DNA from: SIG575 sp045534165
GTDB taxonomy: Bacteria > Bacillota > Clostridia > Oscillospirales > Acutalibacteraceae
Direction: 5' to 3'
Assembly (NCBI GenBank): GCA_045534165.1
Contig: JAZSJD010000089.1
Location: forward strand, 1-42,614
Length of the DNA: 42,614 nucleotides
Shown: one piece after another, positions 33,234 to 40,919 of the stretch
How positions within the stretch are numbered: position 1 is the stretch's first letter
Layout: every line of letters starts with the position of its first letter
Notes under the pieces: generated by a model
Told to the model about the DNA's origin: nothing
Seen by the model: the letters and a program-made list of their open reading frames with translations, nothing else
The model's database searches: none
Made by a program: the position numbers and the translations under genes

Positions 33234-34259
33234 TTACAAAATAGCCATTGCATCTCCCAACGAGAAAAATTTATAACCTTGAGAAACAGCCTCTTCATAA
33301 GCATTCATTGTTTTTTCATAACCATAAAATGCACTTACAAGCATTATAAGTGTACTTTCGGGAAGATGGAAATTAGTTATAAGACCATCGATACATTTGA
33401 ATTCATAACCGGGATAGATAAAAATATCTGTCCAGCCCTCATCTTCTTTGATTTCGCCTCTGAAAGTTGCAACAGATTCAAGCGTTCTGCAACAGGTTGT
33501 TCCCACTGCAATTACTCGCTTACCGTTTTTATGTGTTTCGTTAATTGCATCTGCTGTTTCTTTGGGAAGCCAATAATGCTCGCTGTGCATCTTATGTTCA
33601 AGAATATTATCAGCTTTTACCGGTCTGAAGGTACCAAGACCAACGTGCAGAGTAACGAAGCAGACTTTAACACCTTTGTCTCTTATTTTTTCAAGAAGTT
33701 CAGGAGTGAAATGAAGACCTGCAGTAGGTGCAGCAGCAGAGCCTAAATTCTCAGCATAAACCGTCTGATACCTGTCTTTATCTTCAAGTTTTTCAGTTAT
33801 GTAATGAGGCAAGGGCATTTCACCCACTTCATCAAGAATATTATAAAAATTGCCATCATAGAAAAACTTGATAACACGATTACCGCCATCTAAAATTTCA
33901 AGCACTTCACACCTGAGTAAACCATTGCCGAACGTAAACTTAGTGCCCGGTTTTGCTCTCTTTCCGGGACCGGCAATTACTTCCCATACATCAAGTTCAA
34001 TCTGGTTAAGAAGAAGAAATTCAACAACTGCACCTGTTTCTTCTTTGACGCCGTAAAGACGTGCAGGTAAAACTTTAGTGTTATTAAGAACAAGGCAGTC
34101 CCCTTCTTCAAAAAAATCAACAATATCATAAAAATGACAATGTCTGATTTCATCAGTTTTTTTATCCAATTTCATCAATCGTGACATTTCACGGTGTTCA
34201 ATGGGTGTCTGAGCAATCAATTCGGGGGGTAAATTGTAGAAAAAGTCGCTTTTTTTCAT
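33234..34259 (-). CDS. queA: S-adenosylmethionine:tRNA ribosyltransferase-isomerase
   Basis: A 341-residue enzyme that adds the epoxycyclopentane group to preQ1 in tRNA, following Tgt. The N-terminus is FFYNLPPELIAQTPIEHR, followed by LVLNNTKVLPARL; AAPTAGLHFTPELL and HVGLGTFRPVK are family motifs, and LPESTLIMLVSAFYG is the C-terminal signature. The start at 34259 (MKKSDF) is fixed by GAGGA and homology; the 16 extra upstream codons are not supported. It is the first gene of the minus-strand unit, divergent from asd. Confidence 0.97.
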   Translation of the reverse strand: MKKSDFFYNLPPELIAQTPIEHREMSRLMKLDKKTDEIRHCHFYDIVDFFEEGDCLVLNNTKVLPARLYGVKEETGAVVEFLLLNQIELDVWEVIAGPGKRAKPGTKFTFGNGLLRCEVLEILDGGNRVIKFFYDGNFYNILDEVGEMPLPHYITEKLEDKDRYQTVYAENLGSAAAPTAGLHFTPELLEKIRDKGVKVCFVTLHVGLGTFRPVKADNILEHKMHSEHYWLPKETADAINETHKNGKRVIAVGTTCCRTLESVATFRGEIKEDEGWTDIFIYPGYEFKCIDGLITNFHLPESTLIMLVSAFYGYEKTMNAYEEAVSQGYKFFSLGDAMAIL

Positions 34260-34291
34260 AATTAATCCTCTATATTTGTACATAAAAATAT

Positions 34292-34320
34292 TTGACAACG
34301 ATATCATATAATGGTATTAT
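34292..34320 (+). promoter_or_regulatory. Sigma-A-type promoter for asd-dapA-dapB
   Basis: TTGACA (34292-34297) and TATTAT (34315-34320) with a 17-base spacer, 82 bases before the asd start. The leader is too short for a lysine riboswitch. Confidence 0.8.
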
Positions 34321-34346
34321 ATTAAATGATTACGGTATTTAATATA
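34318..34346. promoter_or_regulatory. Inverted repeat at the asd transcription start
   Basis: Ten-base arms (TATATTAAAT and ATTTAATATA) flank the nine-base GATTACGGT. The dyad overlaps the -10 box and predicted start of transcription, where a repressor would act. It is AT-rich, so it may be chance. Confidence 0.35.
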
Positions 34347-34402
34347 TTAACACTTGTTGTGTGATTTTTCAATGCCAAATTGCAAAAATCGGAGGTAAAG
34401 TT

Positions 34403-35482
34403 ATGAAAAAATTTAACGTAGGTATTATCGGCGCCACAGGTATGGTTGGTCAGCGTTTCGCAACACTTCTTGAAAACCACCCTTGGTTTGATGTAAAAGT
34501 TCTTGCTGCAAGCCCCAGAACTGCAGGAAAAACTTATAAAGAAGCTGTAAGTGCACGTTGGTGCATGGAAAAACCGATTCCTGAAAAAATGGCTGATTTA
34601 GTTATCATGAACGCAACAGAAGATGTTGAAAAAATCGCTTCTATGGTTGATTTTGTTTTCTGTGCAGTTGATATGAATAAAGATGAAATCAAAGCTCTTG
34701 AAGAAAAATATGCTAAAGCTGAATGTCCCGTTGTTTCAAACAACAGCGCTCACAGAGGAACACCTGACGTTCCCATGCTTCTTCCTGAACTCAATGCAGA
34801 CCATGCAAAAATTATCGAAGCACAGAGAAAACGTCTCGGCACAAAACGTGGTTTCATTTCAGTAAAACCCAACTGTTCTCTCCAGGGTTATGTTCCTGCA
34901 TTGTTCCCTCTTTCAAAATTCGGCATTAAAGATGTTCTTGTTTGCACATATCAGGCTATTTCCGGTGCAGGTAAAACTTTTGAAACATGGCCTGAAATGG
35001 TAGATAACGTTATCCCCTTCATCGGTGGCGAAGAACAGAAGAGTGAACAGGAACCCCTTAAAATCTGGGGTACAGTTGAAGGCGACCACATTGAAAACGC
35101 AACTTCTCCCAATTTTACAGCACAGTGCATCCGTGTTCCTGTTTCTGATGGTCATATGGGCGCAGTTTTTGCAAGATTTGAAAACAAACCCTCAATTGAA
35201 GAAATCAAGGAAATCTGGAAAAACTACGCAGGCAGAGCTCAGGAACTTGAACTCCCCTCTGCTCCCAAACAGTTCCTTAACTATTTTGAAGAAGATAATA
35301 TGCCCCAGACAAAACTTTGCCGCGACCTTGAAAACGGTATGGCAATTTCTATCGGCAGACTTCGTGAAGATACTCAGTATGACTACAAATTTGTATGTCT
35401 TTCACACAACACATTGAGAGGCGCTGCAGGCGGTGCTGTTCTTATGGCAGAACTCCTTTGTGCTGAAGGTTATATGGATTAA
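34403..35482 (+). CDS. asd: Aspartate-semialdehyde dehydrogenase, archaeal/fungal type
   Basis: A 359-residue NADPH enzyme that reduces aspartyl phosphate to the semialdehyde, the branch point for lysine, threonine, methionine and diaminopimelate. The N-terminal GIIGATGMVGQRF is the NADP loop and the catalytic Cys is in KPNCSLQGYVPAL (near residue 155). ASPRTAGKTYKEAV and ISGAGKTFETWPEMVDN are the pattern of the long archaeal/fungal form rather than the classic bacterial Asd. GGAGG lies 7 bases before the ATG at 34403; the 14 upstream codons are unsupported. First gene of the asd-dapA-dapB operon. Confidence 0.93.
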   Translation: MKKFNVGIIGATGMVGQRFATLLENHPWFDVKVLAASPRTAGKTYKEAVSARWCMEKPIPEKMADLVIMNATEDVEKIASMVDFVFCAVDMNKDEIKALEEKYAKAECPVVSNNSAHRGTPDVPMLLPELNADHAKIIEAQRKRLGTKRGFISVKPNCSLQGYVPALFPLSKFGIKDVLVCTYQAISGAGKTFETWPEMVDNVIPFIGGEEQKSEQEPLKIWGTVEGDHIENATSPNFTAQCIRVPVSDGHMGAVFARFENKPSIEEIKEIWKNYAGRAQELELPSAPKQFLNYFEEDNMPQTKLCRDLENGMAISIGRLREDTQYDYKFVCLSHNTLRGAAGGAVLMAELLCAEGYMD

Positions 35483-35508
35483 TTTCAACTTTTTAGGAGG
35501 ATTTTCCA

Positions 35509-36396
35509 ATGAAAGAAACTTTATTTACCGGTGCCGGCGTTGCTATTGTTACTCCTTTTGACAAAAACATGGACGTTAATTACAGACGTCTTGGAGAACT
35601 TATTGACCAGCAGATTGAAGAAGGTACCGATTCTATCGTAATTGCAGGTACAACTGGCGAAGCATCTGTGCTTTCAACTTTTGAACACATTGACGTTGTT
35701 AAATATGCTGTTGATGTTGCAAACAAAAGAGTACCCGTTATTGCAGGTGCAGGCAGTAACTCAACAAAATATGCTGTAAGACTTGCAAATGAATGTGAAA
35801 ATGCAGGTGTAGATGGTCTTCTTATGGTAACACCTTACTATAACAAAACTTCGCAGAAAGGTCTTATTGAGCACTACAACTACATTGCTGAAAGAGTTAA
35901 CACTCCTATCATTCTTTACAACGTTCCTTCAAGAACAGGTGTTAACATTCTTCCCGAAACTTATGCAGTTCTTGCTGAGAATGAAAAAATCGTTGCAACA
36001 AAAGAAGCAAACGCTAACATTTCTGCTCTTGCAAAAACAATGTCACTTTGTGGTGACAGCCTTGACATTTATTGCGGTAACGATGATGAAGTTGCAGCTT
36101 TCACAGCTATGGGCGGTAAAGGTTCAATTTCAGTTCTTTCAAACATCTGCCCCAAAGTTGCTCACGATATTGCTCAGCTTGGTGTTGACGGAAAAACAAA
36201 AGAATCTGTAAAACTTCAGCTTGAATACACAGAACTTTGTAATGCTCTCTTCTCTGATGTTAACCCCATCCCTGTTAAAGAAGCAATGAATATGATGGGT
36301 ATGAATGTTGGCGAATGCAGACTTCCTCTTGTTGGTATGACAGATGAAGGCAGAGCAAAACTTCAGGCTGTACTTCAGAAATATAACCTTATTTAA
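35509..36396 (+). CDS. dapA: 4-hydroxy-tetrahydrodipicolinate synthase
   Basis: A 295-residue TIM-barrel enzyme that condenses pyruvate with aspartate semialdehyde, the committed step to diaminopimelate and lysine. The Schiff-base lysine is in VATKEANANIS (near residue 163), the tyrosine in YNVPSRTGVNI, and the pyruvate-binding pair in AGTTGEASVLS. AGGAGG precedes the ATG. It lies between asd and dapB, so substrate and next enzyme are co-encoded. Confidence 0.96.
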   Translation: MKETLFTGAGVAIVTPFDKNMDVNYRRLGELIDQQIEEGTDSIVIAGTTGEASVLSTFEHIDVVKYAVDVANKRVPVIAGAGSNSTKYAVRLANECENAGVDGLLMVTPYYNKTSQKGLIEHYNYIAERVNTPIILYNVPSRTGVNILPETYAVLAENEKIVATKEANANISALAKTMSLCGDSLDIYCGNDDEVAAFTAMGGKGSISVLSNICPKVAHDIAQLGVDGKTKESVKLQLEYTELCNALFSDVNPIPVKEAMNMMGMNVGECRLPLVGMTDEGRAKLQAVLQKYNLI

Positions 36397-36420
36397 GTTT
36401 TAAGTTAAAGGAATTTTAAA

Positions 36421-37176
36421 ATGGTCAATATTTTATTAAGTGGCTGTAACGGAAAAATGGGTAAAACAATTACTGAATGTTCAAAAAGTTTTGAAGATTT
36501 AAAAATTGTTTGCGGTACAGATATCAACACAACATCTCACGAATATCCTGTTTATTCCTCCCCTGCCAATATAAAAGAAAAAGTTGATGTAATCATTGAC
36601 TTTTCACATCCGAGTGCATTGAACGGTATTCTTGAATATGCCAAAAAGACCGGTATCCCTGCAGTTATCTGCACAACAGGTCTTGACGAAAGCCAGAAGC
36701 AGGCAATTCTCGATGCTTCAAAAGAAGTTGCTATCTTCTTCAGTGCAAATATGTCTTTAGGTGTTAACCTTATTGCAGAGCTTGCAAGAAAAGCAACCGC
36801 AGTGCTCGGAAATCAATTTGATATTGAAATTGTTGAAATGCACCATAATCAGAAAATCGACGCTCCTTCAGGCACAGCTTTAATGCTTGCTGATGAAATC
36901 AGCGAAGAATTTGAAAATGCACCTAAATATGAATTTGACAGACATTCAAAACGTGTAAAGAGAACAAAGAACGAAATTGGTCTTCACGCAGTGCGTGGCG
37001 GTACAATCGTTGGTGAACATGAAATCATCTTTGCAGGCCAGGATGAAGTTATCAAAATCAGCCACAGTGCAATGTCAAAACAGATTTTTGCAAACGGTTC
37101 ACTTAATGCTGCTTTATTTATGGCAGGAAAAGAACCTGGTATGTATTCAATGAAAGATATCGTTGCATCAATGTAA
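36421..37176 (+). CDS. dapB: 4-hydroxy-tetrahydrodipicolinate reductase
   Basis: A 251-residue NAD(P)H reductase acting after DapA. The nucleotide-binding start is LLSGCNGKMGKTI, VIDFSHPSAL and CTTGLDESQ follow, and the substrate and catalytic site is EMHHNQKIDAPSGTA. AAAGGA precedes the ATG. The gene ends the operon, with a terminator 7 bases beyond its stop. Confidence 0.97.
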   Translation: MVNILLSGCNGKMGKTITECSKSFEDLKIVCGTDINTTSHEYPVYSSPANIKEKVDVIIDFSHPSALNGILEYAKKTGIPAVICTTGLDESQKQAILDASKEVAIFFSANMSLGVNLIAELARKATAVLGNQFDIEIVEMHHNQKIDAPSGTALMLADEISEEFENAPKYEFDRHSKRVKRTKNEIGLHAVRGGTIVGEHEIIFAGQDEVIKISHSAMSKQIFANGSLNAALFMAGKEPGMYSMKDIVASM

Positions 37177-37182
37177 TCATTT

Positions 37183-37217
37183 AAACCGAAAGCGTAAAAA
37201 CTTTCGGTTTTTTTATT
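37183..37217 (+). terminator. Terminator of asd-dapA-dapB
   Basis: Perfect 10-bp stem (37183-37192 with 37201-37210, eight-base loop) ending in a T run on the plus strand. Confidence 0.92.
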
Positions 37218-37257
37218 TTTAATGAACCTTTAATGTAAAAAAATTTACTATATATAT

Positions 37258-37269
37258 GAAACCGGTTTC
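37258..37269. promoter_or_regulatory. 12-bp perfect palindrome before the sigma factor gene
   Basis: GAAACCGGTTTC is a perfect palindrome 23 bases before the sigma factor ATG. It follows the TATATAT stretch that is the likely -10. Just upstream lies GTAAA-N4-TTTAC, a second dyad (37235-37248). It could be an operator for autoregulation. No regulator gene is adjacent. Confidence 0.45.
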
Positions 37270-37292
37270 AATCTACTTTCGGAGGTGAGAAA

Positions 37293-38546
37293 ATGACGGA
37301 ATTTGAAAAACTGATTGATAAAAATTTATCTGCAATTGAAAGATTCATAAATTATAAAATCCACAACAAAGACGATGCGCAGGATATTTTACAAGAAGTT
37401 CTTTTGGGGGCTTTTAAAAACTTTGAACAATTAAAAAGCAAAGAAACTTTCAAGCCGTGGATCATAGGTATTGCACGAAACAAATGTAATGCTTATTATC
37501 GCCAAAAGGAAAGAAATATTGAATTATATATCGATGAATTTTTTGAAAATAAATTAACATACACTCAATTCGGATTATCTGATGACAGTTTAATTGAAGA
37601 TATTTTTGATTCATTAAGCGAGAAAGACAAACAAATACTAAGACTATCCTTCCTCGAAAATCATTCTCAATCAGAAATTGCAAATATTTTGGACGTCCCC
37701 ATCGGAACAGTAAAAAGTCGTTTGCATACAGCAAAACAAAATTTCAAACAAAAATATCCATACAGAAAGGTTGATGAATTTATGCATAAACTTCCAAAAC
37801 TATTGCCTGATTATAAAATAATCGAAACCGATAAAGCACCATTTGAAGTTGAATGCACAGAATTAAAAGGACTGAGTATTATACCTAAAATTAACGAAAA
37901 AGTTCTTTGGGGACTTTACAACTATGAAACAAAAAAACTGGAAGAATATTCAGAAACTAAAGTTTCCGGAGAAATTGAAATACACGGAATAGAAGGTGTG
38001 GAAATCCTTAGTTTGCGTCACGACCTGATAAACAAGAATGAACAAAAAATTGAATTTGCTGCCCAACTAACAGATACACATTGTCGTTATCTTGCTGCTA
38101 CATATTATGAAAACAACAAGAAGAAGCAGTTCACTTTTCTTGATGATGTTTTTGTTAAAAATTGGGGCTTTGGTGAAAACAATTGTGGGAATGAAATTCA
38201 TATTAAATGCAACAACCAAATTGTCAGAAACGCTGATACTATAACAGCAAATATCAATAAAGAATTTTCTGACATTGTCGGACGCTATAACATAGAAATA
38301 AATAGTAAAACATATGATACCATCTGTTTGATGAGTTTAGGTCACTTTGATAATTCTATTGTAATTGAACAATATCTTGATAAAAACGGCAGAACAATAC
38401 TATGGCGAAGATTCAACAAAAATGATTTATTGTTTAAAAAATATAATAAAACATGGTCAGAAATGCTACCCGACAACGAGAAGCTTATCATTAACGGAGA
38501 AATATTTGTCCATTGGTATGATTGCATCACTGATTACATTTTATAA
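37293..38546 (+). CDS. ECF-type sigma factor fused to a large C-terminal domain
   Basis: A 417-residue protein. Residues about 1-75 are sigma region 2 (DDAQDILQEVLLGAFKNF, FKPWIIGIARNKC) and about 105-155 are region 4 (LSEKDKQILRLSFLENHSQ and IGTVKSRLHTAKQNF). The remaining 250 residues form a separate soluble domain with no membrane helix. It has strand-rich units such as SGEIEIHGIEGVEIL and VGRYNIEINSKTYDT, and ends YLDKNGRTILWRRFN then a C-terminal WYDCITDYIL. I recall similar fusions in Firmicutes but cannot name the domain. It may bind a ligand or replace an anti-sigma factor. GGAGGTG lies before the ATG; no anti-sigma gene follows. Confidence 0.82.
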   Translation: MTEFEKLIDKNLSAIERFINYKIHNKDDAQDILQEVLLGAFKNFEQLKSKETFKPWIIGIARNKCNAYYRQKERNIELYIDEFFENKLTYTQFGLSDDSLIEDIFDSLSEKDKQILRLSFLENHSQSEIANILDVPIGTVKSRLHTAKQNFKQKYPYRKVDEFMHKLPKLLPDYKIIETDKAPFEVECTELKGLSIIPKINEKVLWGLYNYETKKLEEYSETKVSGEIEIHGIEGVEILSLRHDLINKNEQKIEFAAQLTDTHCRYLAATYYENNKKKQFTFLDDVFVKNWGFGENNCGNEIHIKCNNQIVRNADTITANINKEFSDIVGRYNIEINSKTYDTICLMSLGHFDNSIVIEQYLDKNGRTILWRRFNKNDLLFKKYNKTWSEMLPDNEKLIINGEIFVHWYDCITDYIL

Positions 38547-38549
38547 AAA

Positions 38550-38584
38550 AAACTCGTAAGGCTGATAGCCTTACGAGTTTTTGT
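38550..38584. terminator. Bidirectional terminator between sigma factor and glycosidase
   Basis: A perfect 14-bp stem (38550-38563 with 38567-38580, GAT loop) with T runs on both strands. It can end both converging transcripts. Confidence 0.92.
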
Positions 38585-38652
38585 CTTTTTGTCTGAATAA
38601 ACTAAACTGTCATATATCTTAAAGTTCTAATTTAAACATCACCATAGTTATT

Positions 38653-40719
38653 TTATTTCACTGCATTATAAAGAATAATAGCTGCTTTTGGTGTTTCGTT
38701 GATTGTGATATCAATACCCTCTGACATAAGTTGTTTGCCTGTTTTCTGCTGTTTTACATCAGGTAAATCATAATCATAGATTTCATATAAAGTGTCACTT
38801 TCAAGACCATTCAAGACAAGATGATACGTATTATTATTTACATTTTCTCTTTTATAAATAAGTGCCATACCCTCTTGTGCATCTGTGTCAAACTGCATTG
38901 CAAGATATTTTTCTGTATCTGTACCACCATATGTTAAAGGATAATAATTTCCTACCATATTTTTTCTGATGTCAAAATAGCTGAGTCTTTGTGAGCAGGA
39001 AATCATATTTGTTCTGTCTGCATATTCACCATCAACATATGCACAAGTGCCATTATAAGGAATCCAGAAAGAAATTCCGTAGGTATGAGCTTGTGTTGCT
39101 TCTACGATATCGGGTTTTGAATTACCTTCACCATCCATACAGTTGTAGTCACTTCTCCAGAGCGGAATACCTCTCCTTGACATTTCAATATCAAGACGTT
39201 TACCGCCTGAAGCACAATTATCAAGCGTAAGTCCCGGAATTTCTTCTAACAAAGTATCAAGGAATTTATAAAAGTTTGTTACATAATGGTTTTCTACTAT
39301 ACCAATTCTTCCGTCAGACCATGCTTTATCAGCTCTCTGCCAATACGGAAGCAACGGAACATTACTGTCAAGCCTTAAACATTTTACGCCATTAAAACGA
39401 AGTGATTCAAGCATAAAATCAGTTATGTAATTATAACAATCATCGTTTGCAAAGTTAACTACACTACTTGACTCCTCTTCTTTATCCAAAATAAGCCAAC
39501 CGTCTTTATCAATCAGATCATTATACATAGCTGAATCTGTATAACAACGCTCTATTTCATACCAGATAAGAAGCCCCATTCTTCTTTCTTCAAGAAGTTT
39601 TGAAATTTCTCCAAATCCGTCAGGGAAACGTTCAGGGTCAGCATACCAGCTACCTACACTATCGCTCCAATCGTTACGAATCGGATACCAACCGGCATCT
39701 ACCCAGGCATAGTCAAGAGAATATGTCCATTCTTCAGGAATATTTTTGATGTTCTGAATAACATCTTCTTCGGTTGTTCCTGCAACTTCAACACCAATAC
39801 CGGTTGTTACAATCTGTTTTGTCCCCTCCGGATAAACACAGTTAATTGTATAATCTCTGAAACAGTTAAAACCTTTAAGAGCATTATCGCCACTATAAAA
39901 TGTAAGAGAAATCAGTGGTGAACGGATTTCTTCACCAGGCAAAAGATATCCCAGGAATCTTTCCTGCCTTGCCTCAACTTTAACTTCATCACTTCTCTGT
40001 GCAAGAGATGTGTACCATTGACCGGACCAACCAACAGCAAGCACAACGCCACAATCTTCACCAAGAATATTGAAATAAGGCATAAATGAATCTGTTCTGC
40101 CTCCATTAGCGGTAAAAACCATAGGCAAGGTTGCAAGTTCAGATTTCATAAGTTCAAAATCATCAGGTGCAGGGTCAGAGCCTTTACTGAAATAAACATC
40201 TGATTTTTCACCTGTGGGAAGTTTGCAATCTGCACCATTTACACTCGAAATAACAGAAGATCTCTCTTCACCATTATTTTTAATATAAACTACCCAATCG
40301 CAGGAAGCACTTTCTTCATAAATTGTAGCTTCAACAGTTGCTACAATATCACTTTTGTTGTGTGTAACAGTTATATATGTAGTTTTACCACCGCGGTATA
40401 CTTCGCCTGATTCACTTTCTTCGCTGAAAGAAAAAGACCAGTTCTTGATATTATTTTTAAAGCTTCTGCCTGCTACTTTAAAATCATAGGCAGGGTTTTC
40501 TGTTGATAAGACATTCTCATCAAACCATTCACGACACATTGCTTTTTCTTCTTCAGTTACAGCATATTCACTTTTGTCCATTGATTCAAAAGAAATATCT
40601 GTTGTTGAGCTCATATCCATTGCTGCTCTGTCAACCCAGAGTTTAAAGTTGGAATCCTGAACCGCAAAGGCTGAAATCACAAAAAGAAGTGCCTGAATAA
40701 GTGAAATAACAGCACGCAT
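38653..40719 (-). CDS. GH36-like alpha-galactosidase, predicted secreted
   Basis: A 688-residue glycosidase of clan GH-D. The first 20 residues (RAVISLIQALLFVISAFAV) form a signal peptide without a lipobox. The N-terminal half is a beta-sandwich with a long lid, and the barrel follows from about residue 330 (SLDYAWVDAGWYP). The putative nucleophile Asp is in KCLRLDSNV (near 445), and the acid/base Asp in LWRSDYNCM (near 520). DNCASGGKRLDIE is the GH36/GH27 substrate loop. The nucleophile motif RLDSN differs from the usual KWDxN, so the substrate may not be a plain alpha-galactoside. It has its own promoter and AAGGAG ribosome site. Confidence 0.8.
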   Translation of the reverse strand: MRAVISLIQALLFVISAFAVQDSNFKLWVDRAAMDMSSTTDISFESMDKSEYAVTEEEKAMCREWFDENVLSTENPAYDFKVAGRSFKNNIKNWSFSFSEESESGEVYRGGKTTYITVTHNKSDIVATVEATIYEESASCDWVVYIKNNGEERSSVISSVNGADCKLPTGEKSDVYFSKGSDPAPDDFELMKSELATLPMVFTANGGRTDSFMPYFNILGEDCGVVLAVGWSGQWYTSLAQRSDEVKVEARQERFLGYLLPGEEIRSPLISLTFYSGDNALKGFNCFRDYTINCVYPEGTKQIVTTGIGVEVAGTTEEDVIQNIKNIPEEWTYSLDYAWVDAGWYPIRNDWSDSVGSWYADPERFPDGFGEISKLLEERRMGLLIWYEIERCYTDSAMYNDLIDKDGWLILDKEEESSSVVNFANDDCYNYITDFMLESLRFNGVKCLRLDSNVPLLPYWQRADKAWSDGRIGIVENHYVTNFYKFLDTLLEEIPGLTLDNCASGGKRLDIEMSRRGIPLWRSDYNCMDGEGNSKPDIVEATQAHTYGISFWIPYNGTCAYVDGEYADRTNMISCSQRLSYFDIRKNMVGNYYPLTYGGTDTEKYLAMQFDTDAQEGMALIYKRENVNNNTYHLVLNGLESDTLYEIYDYDLPDVKQQKTGKQLMSEGIDITINETPKAAIILYNAVK

Positions 40720-40748
40720 AAAATCTCTCCTTTTAATTTGTTATTAAC

Positions 40749-40777
40749 ATTATATCACAGGTGTTTTTTCTTTTCAA
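40749..40777 (-). promoter_or_regulatory. Sigma-A-type promoter for the GH36-like gene
   Basis: Minus-strand TTGAAA (40777-40772) and a perfect TATAAT (40754-40749) with a 17-base spacer, 29 bases before the start codon. Confidence 0.82.
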
Positions 40778-40790
40778 GTTAACAAAGCGT

Positions 40791-40821
40791 CACATTGTGC
40801 GCACAATGTGCCACAATGTGC
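40791..40821. repeat. 20-bp palindrome plus third half-site upstream of the GH36 promoter
   Basis: CACATTGTGC followed at once by GCACAATGTG forms a perfect 20-bp palindrome (40791-40810). CACAATGTGC repeats a third time at 40812-40821. The centre lies about 59 bases upstream of the predicted transcription start of the glycosidase, a common position for an activator site. A purine-rich GAGATAGAGAAAGAG stretch follows (40826-40856). Confidence 0.6.
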
Positions 40822-40866
40822 ACCAGAGATAGAGAAAGAGTAAGAGTAAGAGATAAAGTTATATAT

Positions 40867-40906
40867 AGAAAAAGAAAGCCGCTTTTCCGAGAGAAGGAAA
40901 AGCGGT
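40867..40906 (-). terminator. Terminator after the aldo/keto reductase gene
   Basis: Stem 40879-40888 with 40896-40905 (10 perfect pairs, seven-base loop); the minus strand then reads CTTTCTTTTT. It begins 14 bases beyond the reductase stop codon. Confidence 0.82.
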
Positions 40907-40919
40907 TTTAAAAAAACAA

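Noticed and set aside
34260..34402. PreQ1 riboswitch before queA or lysine riboswitch before asd
   Set aside because: The shared gap is about 140 bases, and each leader is short, without the conserved cores of those riboswitches.
37257..37282. ECF-type autoregulatory promoter (TGAAAC ... CGG)
   Set aside because: A TGAAAC box and a CGG are about 17 bases apart, but transcription would begin at the start codon and leave no ribosome site. It also lies within the palindrome.
40812..40860. CRISPR array from the repeated CACAATGTG and GAGATAGAG units
   Set aside because: The repeats are under 11 bases, without spacers of constant length, and no cas gene is present in the window.
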